A stretch of DNA of 64,000 nucleotides from JAVVEG01 sp032251455. GTDB lineage: Bacteria; Pseudomonadota; Gammaproteobacteria; Pseudomonadales; Pseudohongiellaceae. Numbering within the stretch: the first letter of the stretch is position 1; every line of letters begins with the position of its first letter. Of this stretch, positions 1 to 7,983 are shown piece by piece. The stretch spans positions 47,242-111,241 of the forward strand of contig JAVVEG010000011.1 of assembly GCA_032251455.1 (NCBI GenBank). Direction: 5' to 3'. The notes beneath the pieces are model-generated. The model had not been told where the DNA came from, did no database searches, and saw nothing but the letters and a program-made list of their open reading frames with translations. The position numbers and the translations under genes were made by a program.

Positions 1-2
1 AG

Positions 3-296
3 GCAGCAACTGATGTGAACAACAACGGTTCACTGGAAGTGCCACTGCACCTGCGCAATGCTGCAACCCAAATGATGAAAAACATGCAATACGGCGAGGA
101 ATACCGTTATGCGCATGACGAAGCCGGAGGATATGCCGCTGGCGAAAATTATTTCCCGGAAGCGCTGGCCGATGCCCGATATTACTTTCCGGTGAATCAG
201 GGGCTGGAGCAAAAAATACGGGAAAAACTGGACTATCTGCGCACCCTTGACCAGAAAAGTGCGAAAAAGCGGTATACTTCGCGCCTTCAGGAATGA
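3..296 (+). CDS. rarA: Replication-associated recombination protein A, C-terminal end (partial)
   Basis: This is the 3' end of a gene that begins before the window; the frame is open from base 3. The residues VPLHLRNA, YRYAHDE, AAGENYFPE and RYYFP are the conserved C-terminal signature of RarA/MgsA, the AAA+ ATPase that acts at stalled replication forks. The ATPase domain is not in the window. An internal GTG at 15 is in frame but is not a real start, because the family continues upstream. The stop at 294-296 is followed 17 bases later by crcB on the same strand, matching the rarA-crcB-serS order of pseudomonads. Family assignment is firm; nothing can be said about the missing part. Confidence 0.9.
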   Translation, partial: AATDVNNNGSLEVPLHLRNAATQMMKNMQYGEEYRYAHDEAGGYAAGENYFPEALADARYYFPVNQGLEQKIREKLDYLRTLDQKSAKKRYTSRLQE

Positions 297-313
297 CATC
301 AGGAACACGCACC

Positions 314-691
314 ATGACCTATTATCTTGCGGTCGCTGCCGGCGGGGCAATGGGTGCCGTATCGCGTTATTGGCTGGTCATGAGCATAAACAGCGTGACT
401 GCTCTGCGCTTCCCCTGGGGCACAATGACAGTGAATCTGCTGGGAGCCTTGTTGATTGGTGTGGTTTATGTCCTGTTGATGGAGCGCAGTAATCCCAGTG
501 AGACCTTGAGAGCGCTATTGATTGCCGGATTTCTGGGGGCGTTTACCACCTTTTCTGCCTTCTCTCTTGATGCGCTGCAATTATTGCTCGCCGGCAGGTT
601 GTTGTCGGCATTGGCTTATGTACTGAGCAGTGTCGTTCTCTGCATCCTGTTGACCTGGGTGGGAATCGGTTTGGCCAGAGCTTTATTTTGA
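314..691 (+). CDS. crcB: Fluoride ion channel CrcB/FluC
   Basis: A 125-residue membrane protein with four hydrophobic segments, the usual length of the dual-topology fluoride channel that exports F- from the cytoplasm. Family hallmarks visible are GGAMGAVSRY near the N-terminus, the GTMTVNLLGA segment carrying the conserved Asn, and GAFTTFSAFS, the TTFS motif that lines the pore. I chose the ATG at 314 because AGGA lies 9 bases upstream. An in-frame ATG at 293 overlaps the rarA stop but has no properly spaced ribosome-binding site. No fluoride riboswitch was recognised upstream, so expression probably follows rarA. Confidence 0.93.
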   Translation: MTYYLAVAAGGAMGAVSRYWLVMSINSVTALRFPWGTMTVNLLGALLIGVVYVLLMERSNPSETLRALLIAGFLGAFTTFSAFSLDALQLLLAGRLLSALAYVLSSVVLCILLTWVGIGLARALF

Positions 692-732
692 ACCAACAAT
701 TTAATTGATGATAAAAGCAGGATGTATTACCC

Positions 733-2019
733 ATGCTGGATTTGAAATGGTTGCGAAACGATCCGGAACAACTGCAGGCATTGTTGCGGAAAAAGAACTT
801 CCCTCTTGACCTGGAAGCCATACAGGAGCTTGATTCCCAGCGCAGGGCCTTGCAACAGGAAACCGAAAAACTTCAGAATGAACGCAATGTCCGCTCAAAG
901 TTGATCGGCAAGGCCAAGGCCAATGGCCAGGATGTTGAATCTCTGTTGGCAGAAGTGGGCGAACTGGGGAACAAACTTGAAAGCAACAAGAAGGCATTGA
1001 CCGAAGCCCAGACTGTATTTGATGAATTGTGGTCAGGTATCCCCAATGTGCCCCAGGACAGTGTTCCTGAAGGCCAGGATGAACAGGGCAATCATTTGCT
1101 GCATGCCTGGGGGAAACCCCGCAGTTTTTCTTTCGAGGTCAAGGACCATGTCAGCCTGGGCGAGAATGCCCTGACCGAAACCGGCTCCGGACTGGATTTT
1201 ACGGTCGCCGGCAAGATCACGGGTTCCCGTTTCGTGGTCCTGCGCGGACGGTTTGCCCGGCTGCATCGCGCCCTGATCCAGTTCATGCTGGATCTGCATA
1301 CTGCCGAGCATGGCTATGAAGAACTTTACGTCCCTTACCTGGTTAACCGTGAATCGCTTTATGGCACCGGACAGTTGCCCAAATTTGCCGAAGACCTGTT
1401 CCATTTGAGCGGAGACAGTGACTATTTCCTGATTCCTACTGCCGAAGTCCCAGTTACCAACCTGCTGCGCAATGAGATAGTGCCAGCCGATAAACTGCCT
1501 TTGCGTTTCGTCTGCCACACACCCTGTTTTCGCAGCGAGGCCGGCAGCTATGGGCGCGACACCCGCGGCATGATCCGGCAGCATCAATTTGAAAAAGTGG
1601 AACTTGTTCAACTGGTAAAGCCTGAAGATTCCGATGCGGCCTTGCTGGAGCTTACCGGCCATGCCGAGAAAATCCTCCAGTTGCTGGAGTTGCCTTACCG
1701 GGCCATGCTGCTGTGTGGTGGTGACATGGGTTTCAGTTCAGCGCGGACAATTGACCTGGAAGTCTGGTTGCCATCACAAAACTGTTACCGGGAGATATCT
1801 TCCTGCAGTACCTTTACCGATTTTCAGGCCCGCCGCATGCAGGCCAGATGGCGTAATCCGGCCACCGGCAAACCCGAGTTTCTGCATACTATCAATGGTT
1901 CCGGGCTGGCAATTGGCAGGACATTGGTCGCCATTCTGGAAAATCATCAAAATGAAGATGGCAGCATTGGCGTGCCCTCCGTGCTCCGGAAGTACATGAA
2001 TGATGTCGATACTATCTAG
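733..2019 (+). CDS. serS: Seryl-tRNA synthetase
   Basis: Class II synthetase that charges tRNA-Ser (and tRNA-Sec) with serine. The 428 residues match the family length. Residues about 1-110 form the long coiled-coil arm (rich in K, E and Q) that contacts the long variable arm of tRNA-Ser. The catalytic core follows, with motif 2 around [21 protein letters not shown] and motif 3 near [16 protein letters not shown]. It starts at an ATG preceded by an AGGATG-like site. It lies 41 bases after crcB and 15 bases before cysG, so the three may be cotranscribed. A substrate tRNA-Ser(UGA) gene is at 7.9 kb. Confidence 0.97.
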   Translation: MLDLKWLRNDPEQLQALLRKKNFPLDLEAIQELDSQRRALQQETEKLQNERNVRSKLIGKAKANGQDVESLLAEVGELGNKLESNKKALTEAQTVFDELWSGIPNVPQDSVPEGQDEQGNHLLHAWGKPRSFSFEVKDHVSLGENALTETGSGLDFTVAGKITGSRFVVLRGRFARLHRALIQFMLDLHTAEHGYEELYVPYLVNRESLYGTGQLPKFAEDLFHLSGDSDYFLIPTAEVPVTNLLRNEIVPADKLPLRFVCHTPCFRSEAGSYGRDTRGMIRQHQFEKVELVQLVKPEDSDAALLELTGHAEKILQLLELPYRAMLLCGGDMGFSSARTIDLEVWLPSQNCYREISSCSTFTDFQARRMQARWRNPATGKPEFLHTINGSGLAIGRTLVAILENHQNEDGSIGVPSVLRKYMNDVDTI

Positions 2020-2034
2020 GTTTATGGATGATCC

Positions 2035-3414
2035 ATGGATTTCTTACCCGTTTTTCTGAATGTCAGGGCGCAGGAATGCCTGTTGGTGGGTGGCGGTGAT
2101 GTAGCCCTGCGCAAGGCAAGCTTGTTGCACAAAGCCGGGGCCAGGTTGCGACTTGTCGCCCCAGGGGTTTCGACTGAACTCAAAAACCTGCTCGAAAGCA
2201 ACGGCGGCTCCTTGTTGTTGCGTGGTTTTGAACAGAAGGATATGGAAGGGGTGCGGCTGGTAATTGCCGCGACCAATGATGAGCAGCTCAATGCCCGTAT
2301 TTCGAGGCTTGCCCAAGCCGCCAATATTCCTGTCAATGTTGTCGATCAACCGGCTCTGTGCAGTTTCATCGTACCAGCCATCGTTGATCGCTCCCCAGTC
2401 GTGATTGCGGTTTCCAGTGGGGGCAACTCACCCATATTGACCCGGGACATCAAGGCCCGGATTGAGGTCGCAATCCCTGCTGCCAGTGGCCGGTTGGCCA
2501 GCATGCTGGGCGGGTATCGAGAGAAGGTCAAACAGCGCATCAGCTCGTTCACAGCCAGAGCCCGCTTCTGGGAAAAGCTGCTTGCAGGTCCGTTTGCCGA
2601 GCTGGTTTATGCTGGCAGGGAAAACGACGCTGCAGACTGTTTTGAGCAGTTGCTGAGCGACCCGGACAATGAACGGGTACAAGGTGAGGTGTTCCTGGTG
2701 GGCGCAGGGCCGGGAGATCCCGATCTGCTGACGATCAAGGCCTTGCGTTTGATGTACGCGGCGGATGTGGTCTTGTACGACCGTCTGGTTTCAGCGGAGA
2801 TACTGGAAAAAATCCGCCCGGATGCGGAAAAAATCCATGTCGGCAAGGCGCGCGCCAGGCATACCTTGCCGCAGCAGCAGATCAACGACTTGCTGGTCGA
2901 CCTGGCCAAACAGGGCAAAAAGGTATTGCGTCTCAAGGGGGGAGATCCCTTCATTTTTGGGCGCGGCGGTGAAGAAATCGATCGGCTTGCCAGCGAGAAG
3001 ATTCCTTTCCAGGTGATACCCGGTATCACGGCTGCGTCGGGTTGTGCCTGTTATGCCGGCATTCCGTTGACACATCGGGATTTCTCCCAGTCAGTGCGCT
3101 TTGTCACCGGGCATCTCCAGGATGGCAGTGTTGATCTGGATTGGGCACAGTTGACGGGTGAACAGCAGACCGTCGTTTTTTACATGGGTTTACTGGGGCT
3201 GGAAGAGATCTGTCGACAGCTTATTGCGCATGGCATGCCAAGCGATATGCCAGTTGCCCTGATACAACAGGGTACGACGTCACGTCAAAAGGTGTTGACT
3301 GGCACTTTGGCCAGCATGCCGGCGATAGTTCAGGCCGCTGAGGTGCAGGCACCCACCCTGATCATAGTCGGCAGGGTGGTTAGCCTGCATCGCCAGTTAT
3401 CCTGGTTTGCTTAA
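2035..3414 (+). CDS. cysG: Siroheme synthase CysG (bifunctional)
   Basis: A 459-residue trifunctional enzyme making siroheme from uroporphyrinogen III, needed for sulfite and nitrite reductases. The N-terminal third (about residues 1-150) is the precorrin-2 dehydrogenase/ferrochelatase part, with the NAD-binding VGGGDVALRKA. The C-terminal part (about 215-455) is the SAM-dependent uroporphyrinogen methyltransferase, with VGAGPGDPDLLT, the YDRLVS segment and KGGDPFIFGRGGEE. Length and domain order match E. coli CysG. It directly follows serS, a common gammaproteobacterial arrangement. Confidence 0.96.
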   Translation: MDFLPVFLNVRAQECLLVGGGDVALRKASLLHKAGARLRLVAPGVSTELKNLLESNGGSLLLRGFEQKDMEGVRLVIAATNDEQLNARISRLAQAANIPVNVVDQPALCSFIVPAIVDRSPVVIAVSSGGNSPILTRDIKARIEVAIPAASGRLASMLGGYREKVKQRISSFTARARFWEKLLAGPFAELVYAGRENDAADCFEQLLSDPDNERVQGEVFLVGAGPGDPDLLTIKALRLMYAADVVLYDRLVSAEILEKIRPDAEKIHVGKARARHTLPQQQINDLLVDLAKQGKKVLRLKGGDPFIFGRGGEEIDRLASEKIPFQVIPGITAASGCACYAGIPLTHRDFSQSVRFVTGHLQDGSVDLDWAQLTGEQQTVVFYMGLLGLEEICRQLIAHGMPSDMPVALIQQGTTSRQKVLTGTLASMPAIVQAAEVQAPTLIIVGRVVSLHRQLSWFA

Positions 3415-3431
3415 GTTAAGGAGAGCCTGAC

Positions 3432-3812
3432 TCAGTTGGGCTTGCTCATGCAGTAAACCACCAGCTTGTTGCCTTCCGGGTCGCGAAAATAGCCGCCATA
3501 GAAGCCTGAATCGCCACGTGGGCCTGCAGCTCCTTCATCACGACCACCAAGTGCCAGGGCTTTGGCATGAACCTTGTCAACCTGCTCGGGTGAATCGGCT
3601 TTCAACGACACCATGACCCCGTTACCGACGCTTGCCGGATTACCATCGAAAGGCTTTATGATTCCCAGCATGGGTTCTTTGGGACTTACGCCCCAGAGAA
3701 TGGATCTCTCCATTTCCATGAAACGTTTTCCTCCCAGTTCAGCCAGCAAGCCATCATAAAACGTGGCAGTGCCAGCCAGGTCGTTGCAGCCTAGCGTTAC
3801 ATATCCAATCAT
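3432..3812 (-). CDS. Small VOC/glyoxalase-family protein
   Basis: A 126-residue single-domain VOC protein. It opens with MIGYVTLGCNDL followed by ATFYDGLLAELGG, the first beta-alpha unit of the fold, and ends with FRDPEGNKLVVY, the typical last strand. Such proteins are glyoxalase, dioxygenase or resistance relatives; the substrate cannot be told. The reading frame stays open well upstream, but AAGGA lies 7 bases before the ATG at 3812, and the upstream residues look non-coding. The ATG immediately before it (3815) is only 4 bases from that site. It converges with cysG and is preceded by the palindrome-rich spacer. Confidence 0.82.
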   Translation of the reverse strand: MIGYVTLGCNDLAGTATFYDGLLAELGGKRFMEMERSILWGVSPKEPMLGIIKPFDGNPASVGNGVMVSLKADSPEQVDKVHAKALALGGRDEGAAGPRGDSGFYGGYFRDPEGNKLVVYCMSKPN

Positions 3813-4014
3813 CATGTATTCCTTGATTCTCTGTAATGGAACAAAACTCTTTATATAGCCATCTCTATGTGGCCAAAAGTCCCGACTGCCTGTTGGGCAG
3901 ATCGGTAACGGGTGATCATTGCATAGTGGTGGTGTTTTGGCCAGTGACTGAGTGGTTTGGAAAGGGTTTGGTTTGAAAGGGATCAGCACTCCGTGGCCCG
4001 AGTGGCGCTGTCGT

Positions 4015-4101
4015 GGGAATTTTCCGGGACACGCTTAAACCCAATCCCTGGGTCGCTCCGTCGCCGTCCTCCCTGGCGGCTCAGGGTCCCGGAAAGTTCC
4101 C
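4015..4101. repeat. Long inverted repeat (palindromic element 1)
   Basis: Arms of 16 bases at 4015-4030 and 4086-4101 pair with one mismatch (GGGAATTTTCCGGGAC against the complement of GTCCCGGAAAGTTCCC). The 55-base interior holds a smaller CGCC...GGCG hairpin and the string CGCTTAAAC just inside the left arm. It lies in the 500-bp gap between purC and the VOC gene, where no credible ORF was found. It has the architecture of a REP/BIME-like or miniature mobile palindrome; no source family was identified. Confidence 0.7.
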
Positions 4102-4217
4102 ATCACATCACCCCTCTGCAGCAGAGGCAGGTTCCAGAGTAAGCAAACCTCTGATCCTCCAGCGCCAGGCAAAATCTCCGCACTGTCCAAATCCACTCCT
4201 GTCCCAGAGGCGTGATG

Positions 4218-4281
4218 CTGTGTGAATGGTTCCGAACCTTAAAGCGCCGCCTTGGCGGTGCGTTCGGAACCATTTACACAG
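4218..4281. repeat. Near-perfect 64-nt palindrome (palindromic element 2)
   Basis: Arms of 20 bases at 4218-4237 and 4262-4281 pair with one mismatch. The interior continues the stem (GCGCCGCC against GGCGGTGC), leaving only a six-base CTTAAA bulge on the left side and essentially no loop. CTTAAA also sits just inside the left arm of the first palindrome, suggesting that the two are related. A short GCACT/AGTGC hairpin follows at 4294-4307. It lies 33 bases beyond the purC stop, so it could also shield or end the purC transcript, but there is no U-run. Confidence 0.7.
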
Positions 4282-4314
4282 TAGCGCGACTCGGCACTAC
4301 GAAGTGCTTCAACA

Positions 4315-5448
4315 CTACGGGGATATTATTGAAGTCGTCACCCGATCACCAATCAACCCAAACTCCTTAGCCAGAATATCAATAATTTCAGCTTTAGGAT
4401 TATCCGAAAGCCTGATCTCAGTGCCCGTAATCTTTTCGGCAATATCAATATAGGTTCTTGAGACCTCCATTAATACCGAAACGGGCAGGGCGGTGTCCCG
4501 GGCCAGCGCTGAGCGTTCGTCCATTCTGTTTTTGTTGAGCAGAATGTCAGGATCAGGGAAATGGTTCAGCAATACCTGCCGAAAACTTTCCTTGGAGCGT
4601 TCGATTATCTTGCCGGCACGCCAGGAAGGGCCGTCCCAGATACGGGAAGAGTCTGGGGTACCCACTTCGTCCATATAGATCAGTTTCTGCTTGCCGGTTT
4701 GGTCACGGACATAACCGAACTCAAATTTGGTATCCACAAATATCTGGTCCAGTGCCGCCAGTGAGTCACTGATCAGACTGAAGCCTTCACGCAAAAGCTT
4801 TTCGTAATGAGCAACATCGTCAACACTGTGGAAGTTGAAAGCCTGATAATTATTGACGATGTCGTCGCGGGTGATATTCACATCATCTGCTTCAGGAACG
4901 CCAGGTATCCCTTTGAGTACGCCCTTGGTGGAAGGGGTCATCAACAGCTCCGGCAGGCGTTGATCTTTCTGCAAGCCGTCGGGCAGAGTGATGCCACAGA
5001 ATTCACGTTCGCCCTTGCTGTAAGCCCGCCACATGGAACCAGTGATGTATTGACGGCAAATCGCTTCGATCATTACTGGCTGCGCCTTTTGTACAACCCA
5101 GACGAAAGGGTGGGGTATTTCCAGGATATGACTGTCAGCCAGGCCGTTTTCCCGGAACAATTGAAACCAGTGGTTGGAAATAGCATTCAAGGCGGCCCCC
5201 TTGCCCGGAACTCCGTGCATATCTTCTTCGCCATGCCAAATGCAATCAAAGGCAGAAATACGATCACTGATGACCATGATGGCAAGCGGTGCATCTTCAG
5301 CGACTGGATAAGCGCGCTCCCTGATCAGACGTTGTGAGTCTGCTGCGCTCAACCAGTAAACGGAACGTACCTTGCCGTTATGGACTGGTTTGTCGGTCCG
5401 GATAGGGAGATCGTTATTCACGGCAAGTACTGTGCTGGCAAGACTCAT
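4315..5448 (-). CDS. purC: SAICAR synthase, long form
   Basis: Phosphoribosylaminoimidazole-succinocarboxamide synthase, the ATP-dependent step joining CAIR and aspartate in purine synthesis. The 377 residues put it in the long PurC group seen in many marine gammaproteobacteria, rather than the roughly 237-residue E. coli type. Visible family segments are GKVRSVY (nucleotide loop), [29 protein letters not shown] and the [14 protein letters not shown] stretch. The C-terminal extension after about residue 290 is helical and conserved in the long group. It is probably monocistronic: tusE ends 133 bases upstream and palindromes lie downstream. Confidence 0.95.
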   Translation of the reverse strand: MSLASTVLAVNNDLPIRTDKPVHNGKVRSVYWLSAADSQRLIRERAYPVAEDAPLAIMVISDRISAFDCIWHGEEDMHGVPGKGAALNAISNHWFQLFRENGLADSHILEIPHPFVWVVQKAQPVMIEAICRQYITGSMWRAYSKGEREFCGITLPDGLQKDQRLPELLMTPSTKGVLKGIPGVPEADDVNITRDDIVNNYQAFNFHSVDDVAHYEKLLREGFSLISDSLAALDQIFVDTKFEFGYVRDQTGKQKLIYMDEVGTPDSSRIWDGPSWRAGKIIERSKESFRQVLLNHFPDPDILLNKNRMDERSALARDTALPVSVLMEVSRTYIDIAEKITGTEIRLSDNPKAEIIDILAKEFGLIGDRVTTSIISP

Positions 5449-5581
5449 GCAGATGTCCTGTTATCGGTCAGGTTGAAGAGTAGGGTAGTCCGGTGCTGGA
5501 TAGCGAAGCCCCAAGGCTGTGCATATTAGCAGAGTCTTTGCTGCTCCTGCAGCTGTCAGCAGCACGGCCAGCAACATGGCT

Positions 5582-5938
5582 TCAAAAGCAGTTTTCCGGA
5601 CGCGGCAAACCTGCAATCTTGCTGGCTATCAGGGCAGGATTACCGGGAAAAAGCTGCAACAGATAAAGGCTGTTGCCTTTTTCCGAACCCAGTTCCATGC
5701 GGACATAACGTACCAGCGGGCGCATGGCTGGCGACAAACCATAGCGATCGTGGAAGCGGCGCAGTAATAGAATGATTTCCCAGTGAGACGGCTGCAGGGT
5801 GATTTCTTCTGCCGCGGCAAGTTGTACCGCCACCTGTTCGTTCCAGTCCTGGAGATTGCGCAGATAGCCGTCCTTGTCCCTGGCCGGCAGTATTCGGTCG
5901 TTGCCGGTATTTCGATGCTTATCGAGCAGCGAGTTCAT
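5582..5938 (-). CDS. tusE: Sulfur relay protein TusE (DsrC family)
   Basis: A 118-residue DsrC-fold protein that accepts persulfide sulfur from TusBCD and passes it to MnmA for 2-thiolation of U34 in tRNA-Glu/Gln/Lys. It ends in AGLPRPENCF, so the essential penultimate cysteine is present. The position ten residues earlier, a cysteine in dissimilatory DsrC proteins, is serine here (IASKIAGLP), which indicates the tRNA-modifying TusE type. I chose the ATG at 5938, five bases after tusB stops. A TTG start at 5977 would overlap tusB and make the protein too long. It is the last gene of yccA-tusDCBE. Confidence 0.92.
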   Translation of the reverse strand: MNSLLDKHRNTGNDRILPARDKDGYLRNLQDWNEQVAVQLAAAEEITLQPSHWEIILLLRRFHDRYGLSPAMRPLVRYVRMELGSEKGNSLYLLQLFPGNPALIASKIAGLPRPENCF

Positions 5939-5943
5939 GTTGA

Positions 5944-6243
5944 TCAGAACCAACTGATGGTTTTGCTGTATTGACAACTCAACTCAACAAACCCGGTATA
6001 GTCGACGAGCCGCATTCTCTGCTGTGGATTCATCACCAGCCCCCTGGCCTCCATGTCTGACTGCAAGACAAAGACATCCCTGCCTGAATCGATAGCCTGC
6101 TCCAGAACCGGACTGCCAACAAGATAGACTCCATCCTGGAGCAACAGAATGGCATCACCCGACGAGCTCATGCGCAGGCAGCTATGCAGCAGTGCCGGTG
6201 GGGTGCCCGCCTTGTTGACGGTATGTAATGTGGCTGCGTTCAT
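5944..6243 (-). CDS. tusB: Sulfurtransferase complex subunit TusB
   Basis: A 99-residue DsrH-family subunit of the TusBCD heterohexamer. It begins MNAATLHTVNKAG, close to the LHTVNKS start of TusB/DsrH, and contains a DGVYLVG strand shared with this fold. TusB has no catalytic cysteine essential for relay; it supports the complex that takes sulfur from TusA. It sits 8 bases downstream of tusC and 5 bases upstream of tusE, so translation is probably coupled. Confidence 0.88.
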   Translation of the reverse strand: MNAATLHTVNKAGTPPALLHSCLRMSSSGDAILLLQDGVYLVGSPVLEQAIDSGRDVFVLQSDMEARGLVMNPQQRMRLVDYTGFVELSCQYSKTISWF

Positions 6244-6251
6244 AGAGTGGC

Positions 6252-6623
6252 TTACAGGGTAAAAACCTGATCCGAGGCCTTGATGAGGTTTCTCAGTTCA
6301 TCACGGCTGCAGGTTCGGAAACCTGTTTGCAGTAATTGGTCCGCAGTCAGATTCCGTTCTTGCAGAGACTGCGCTTCCACCAGAATGCTGTCAACACCGT
6401 ACAGTGGGAGTGCTTCCAGTGCAGCACCCAGATTCTTGTTATGTATATTTTCAGGTCGTTGACCGGCCAGCAATTGATAAACCCCGTCATCCATGAACAG
6501 ATAGTGCACCTGCTGGTCGAAGACGGCTGCAGCCAGCACCATGTCCAGACAGGCCTTGGCGTGTTCCGTGGAGTAGGGCGCTCGCCGGCTGATAAAGGTA
6601 ATCGTTTTATTCGCTGCAGACAT
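6252..6623 (-). CDS. tusC: Sulfurtransferase complex subunit TusC
   Basis: A 123-residue DsrF-family protein, second subunit of TusBCD. The segment KTITFISRRAPYSTEHAKACLDM at the N-terminus and DDGVYQLLAGQ in the middle match the DsrE/F fold. It follows tusD by 24 bases in the same direction. Its role is structural in the sulfur relay for mnm5s2U formation; TusD carries the persulfide. No unusual features. Confidence 0.9.
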   Translation of the reverse strand: MSAANKTITFISRRAPYSTEHAKACLDMVLAAAVFDQQVHYLFMDDGVYQLLAGQRPENIHNKNLGAALEALPLYGVDSILVEAQSLQERNLTADQLLQTGFRTCSRDELRNLIKASDQVFTL

Positions 6624-6647
6624 GGTATCGGACTCTTGCCATCGTGC

Positions 6648-7037
6648 TCACTCACCAAAACCAATGACACGATCGGATTGCAGGCAGGCATCTACCAGTT
6701 GTCCCAAACCCGATATTTCATAGGGCTCGGCCAGATTATGGCAGGTCTTGTCATAACGCTCGGCTTCGGCCACATTGAGAATGCCGCGCCTCAATGCAGA
6801 AGAGACACAGACCACGGCGTCCAGGCCTCGGTTTTCGATCAGTTGCTGCCAGGCTACGGGCAAATTGAATTCATCCTGAGGCGGTTGAGACAACTGGCTG
6901 CCGTTAAGCACCCCGTCATGATAGAAAAAAAGGCGGTAGATGTGATGCCCCTGCGCAAGGGCTGCCTCGGTATAAAGAAAGGCGGTACGGGCAGCCTGCG
7001 CAGTGGGTGGAGAGTAAACAACAACGCTGATGTTCAC
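6648..7037 (-). CDS. tusD: Sulfurtransferase complex subunit TusD
   Basis: A 129-residue DsrE-family protein that receives sulfur from TusA on a conserved cysteine. Here this is Cys77 in DAVVCVSSALRRG, matching Cys78 of E. coli TusD. The N-terminal ISVVVYSPP strand and FFYHDGV segment are typical. It is the first tus gene and starts 10 bases after yccA stops, so yccA-tusDCBE looks like one transcription unit, the order also found in Pseudomonas. Confidence 0.92.
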   Translation of the reverse strand: MNISVVVYSPPTAQAARTAFLYTEAALAQGHHIYRLFFYHDGVLNGSQLSQPPQDEFNLPVAWQQLIENRGLDAVVCVSSALRRGILNVAEAERYDKTCHNLAEPYEISGLGQLVDACLQSDRVIGFGE

Positions 7038-7047
7038 GTTTCAGGTT

Positions 7048-7710
7048 TTACTCGTCGCCAGAGAATGCCATCAGCAGGTGGATCAGACTCATGAAGATAT
7101 TGTAGATGGAAACATACAGGGCAATGGTTGCCAGGATGTAGTTGCGCTCACCACCGTTTACGATGGCACCGGTTTGCATCAGGATGATTGCACTGGAAAA
7201 CAGCATGAAACCTACCGACATGGCCAGTTGCAGGGCGGGCATTTGCAGGAAGAGGTTGAGCACCATGGCGCCCAGCAAGACCAGAAAGCCGGCAAAGACA
7301 AAACCATTGAGGAAGGAGAAATCTTTCTTGGACACCAGCGCATAGCCAGAGAGCCCAAAGAAAATAAAGGCCGTGCCGCCCAAGGCTGTGGTGACAACCT
7401 GGCTACCGGCACTGCTGGACATCAGCATACCTATCAATGGTCCGGTGCCGTAGCCAATAAGCCCGGCAAAGGCGAAGATGGACACCAGTCCCCAGGCGCT
7501 GTTGGCCAGATAATGTGTGGCAAAAAGCAGGCCATACAGGCCAATCAGATAAACCCAGATATTCAGAGGCTGGGCATTGAAGCTCAATGCGGCCATCACT
7601 GCGCTGAAAGCCAGCGTCATCCCCAGCAACAAGTAGGTATTTTTCAGTACCTTGTTGATTTCTATAGCGGAATCACGGCTACGTGCAATATTTAATTCAT
7701 ACTGGCTCAT
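7048..7710 (-). CDS. yccA: Bax inhibitor-1/YccA family membrane protein
   Basis: A 220-residue protein with about seven hydrophobic segments after a short polar N-terminus (residues 1-25). In E. coli, YccA is a substrate and modulator of the FtsH protease. Family features include the long run of helices from LLGMTLAFSAVMAAL and the C-terminal IYNIFMSLIHLL segment. A strong GGAGG lies 7-8 bases before the ATG. It heads the tusDCBE operon, and its 5' side is a 180-bp divergent region shared with tRNA-Ser. Confidence 0.92.
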   Translation of the reverse strand: MSQYELNIARSRDSAIEINKVLKNTYLLLGMTLAFSAVMAALSFNAQPLNIWVYLIGLYGLLFATHYLANSAWGLVSIFAFAGLIGYGTGPLIGMLMSSSAGSQVVTTALGGTAFIFFGLSGYALVSKKDFSFLNGFVFAGFLVLLGAMVLNLFLQMPALQLAMSVGFMLFSSAIILMQTGAIVNGGERNYILATIALYVSIYNIFMSLIHLLMAFSGDE

Positions 7711-7851
7711 CTGTTGAAACCTCCAATTGATACGACAAATCCATAAGAAGATCTACCCGACAATAGACCGTCGACAAGTTGATAATCATACAGTCCGGGT
7801 GGCCAAAATCAACGCTTTTCGGCTATATCAGGGCTTGTCGACATTCTCCGG

Positions 7852-7879
7852 TTGACTGCACTATAAATTATAGTAAGAT
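7852..7879 (+). promoter_or_regulatory. Sigma-70 promoter for tRNA-Ser
   Basis: TTGACT at 7852-7857 and TAAGAT at 7874-7879 are separated by 16 bases, with AT-rich spacer sequence. Transcription would begin near 7886, just before the mature 5' end at 7894, and the bases after the -10 are GC-rich, as in stringently controlled tRNA promoters. An imperfect inverted repeat (GTCGACAAG at 7770, CTTGTCGAC at 7834) lies upstream. Confidence 0.6.
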
Positions 7880-7893
7880 TCTGCCCCTGTTGC

Positions 7894-7983
7894 GGAGGGG
7901 TGGCAGAGTGGTTTAATGCACCGGTCTTGAAAACCGACGAGGGTGAAAGCCCTCCGAGAGTTCGAATCTCTCCCCCTCCGCCA
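7894..7983 (+). tRNA. tRNA-Ser(UGA)
   Basis: A full class II tRNA with encoded CCA. The acceptor GGAGGGG pairs with CCCCTCC, the D arm is GCAGAGTGGTTTAATGC, the anticodon loop is CTTGAAA with TGA at 7928-7930, the variable arm GAGGG/CCCTC is long, and the T arm is GAGAG-TTCGAAT-CTCTC. The outermost anticodon-stem pair is a C-A mismatch (7921 and 7937); E. coli serT has C-G there. It reads UCA and, by wobble, other UCN serine codons. Its 3' end is repeated in the tandem array that follows. Confidence 0.97.

Noticed and set aside
3957..4453. Small + strand ORFs in the spacer between the VOC gene and purC
   Set aside because: They run through palindromes and into purC antisense, with no start context and no family.
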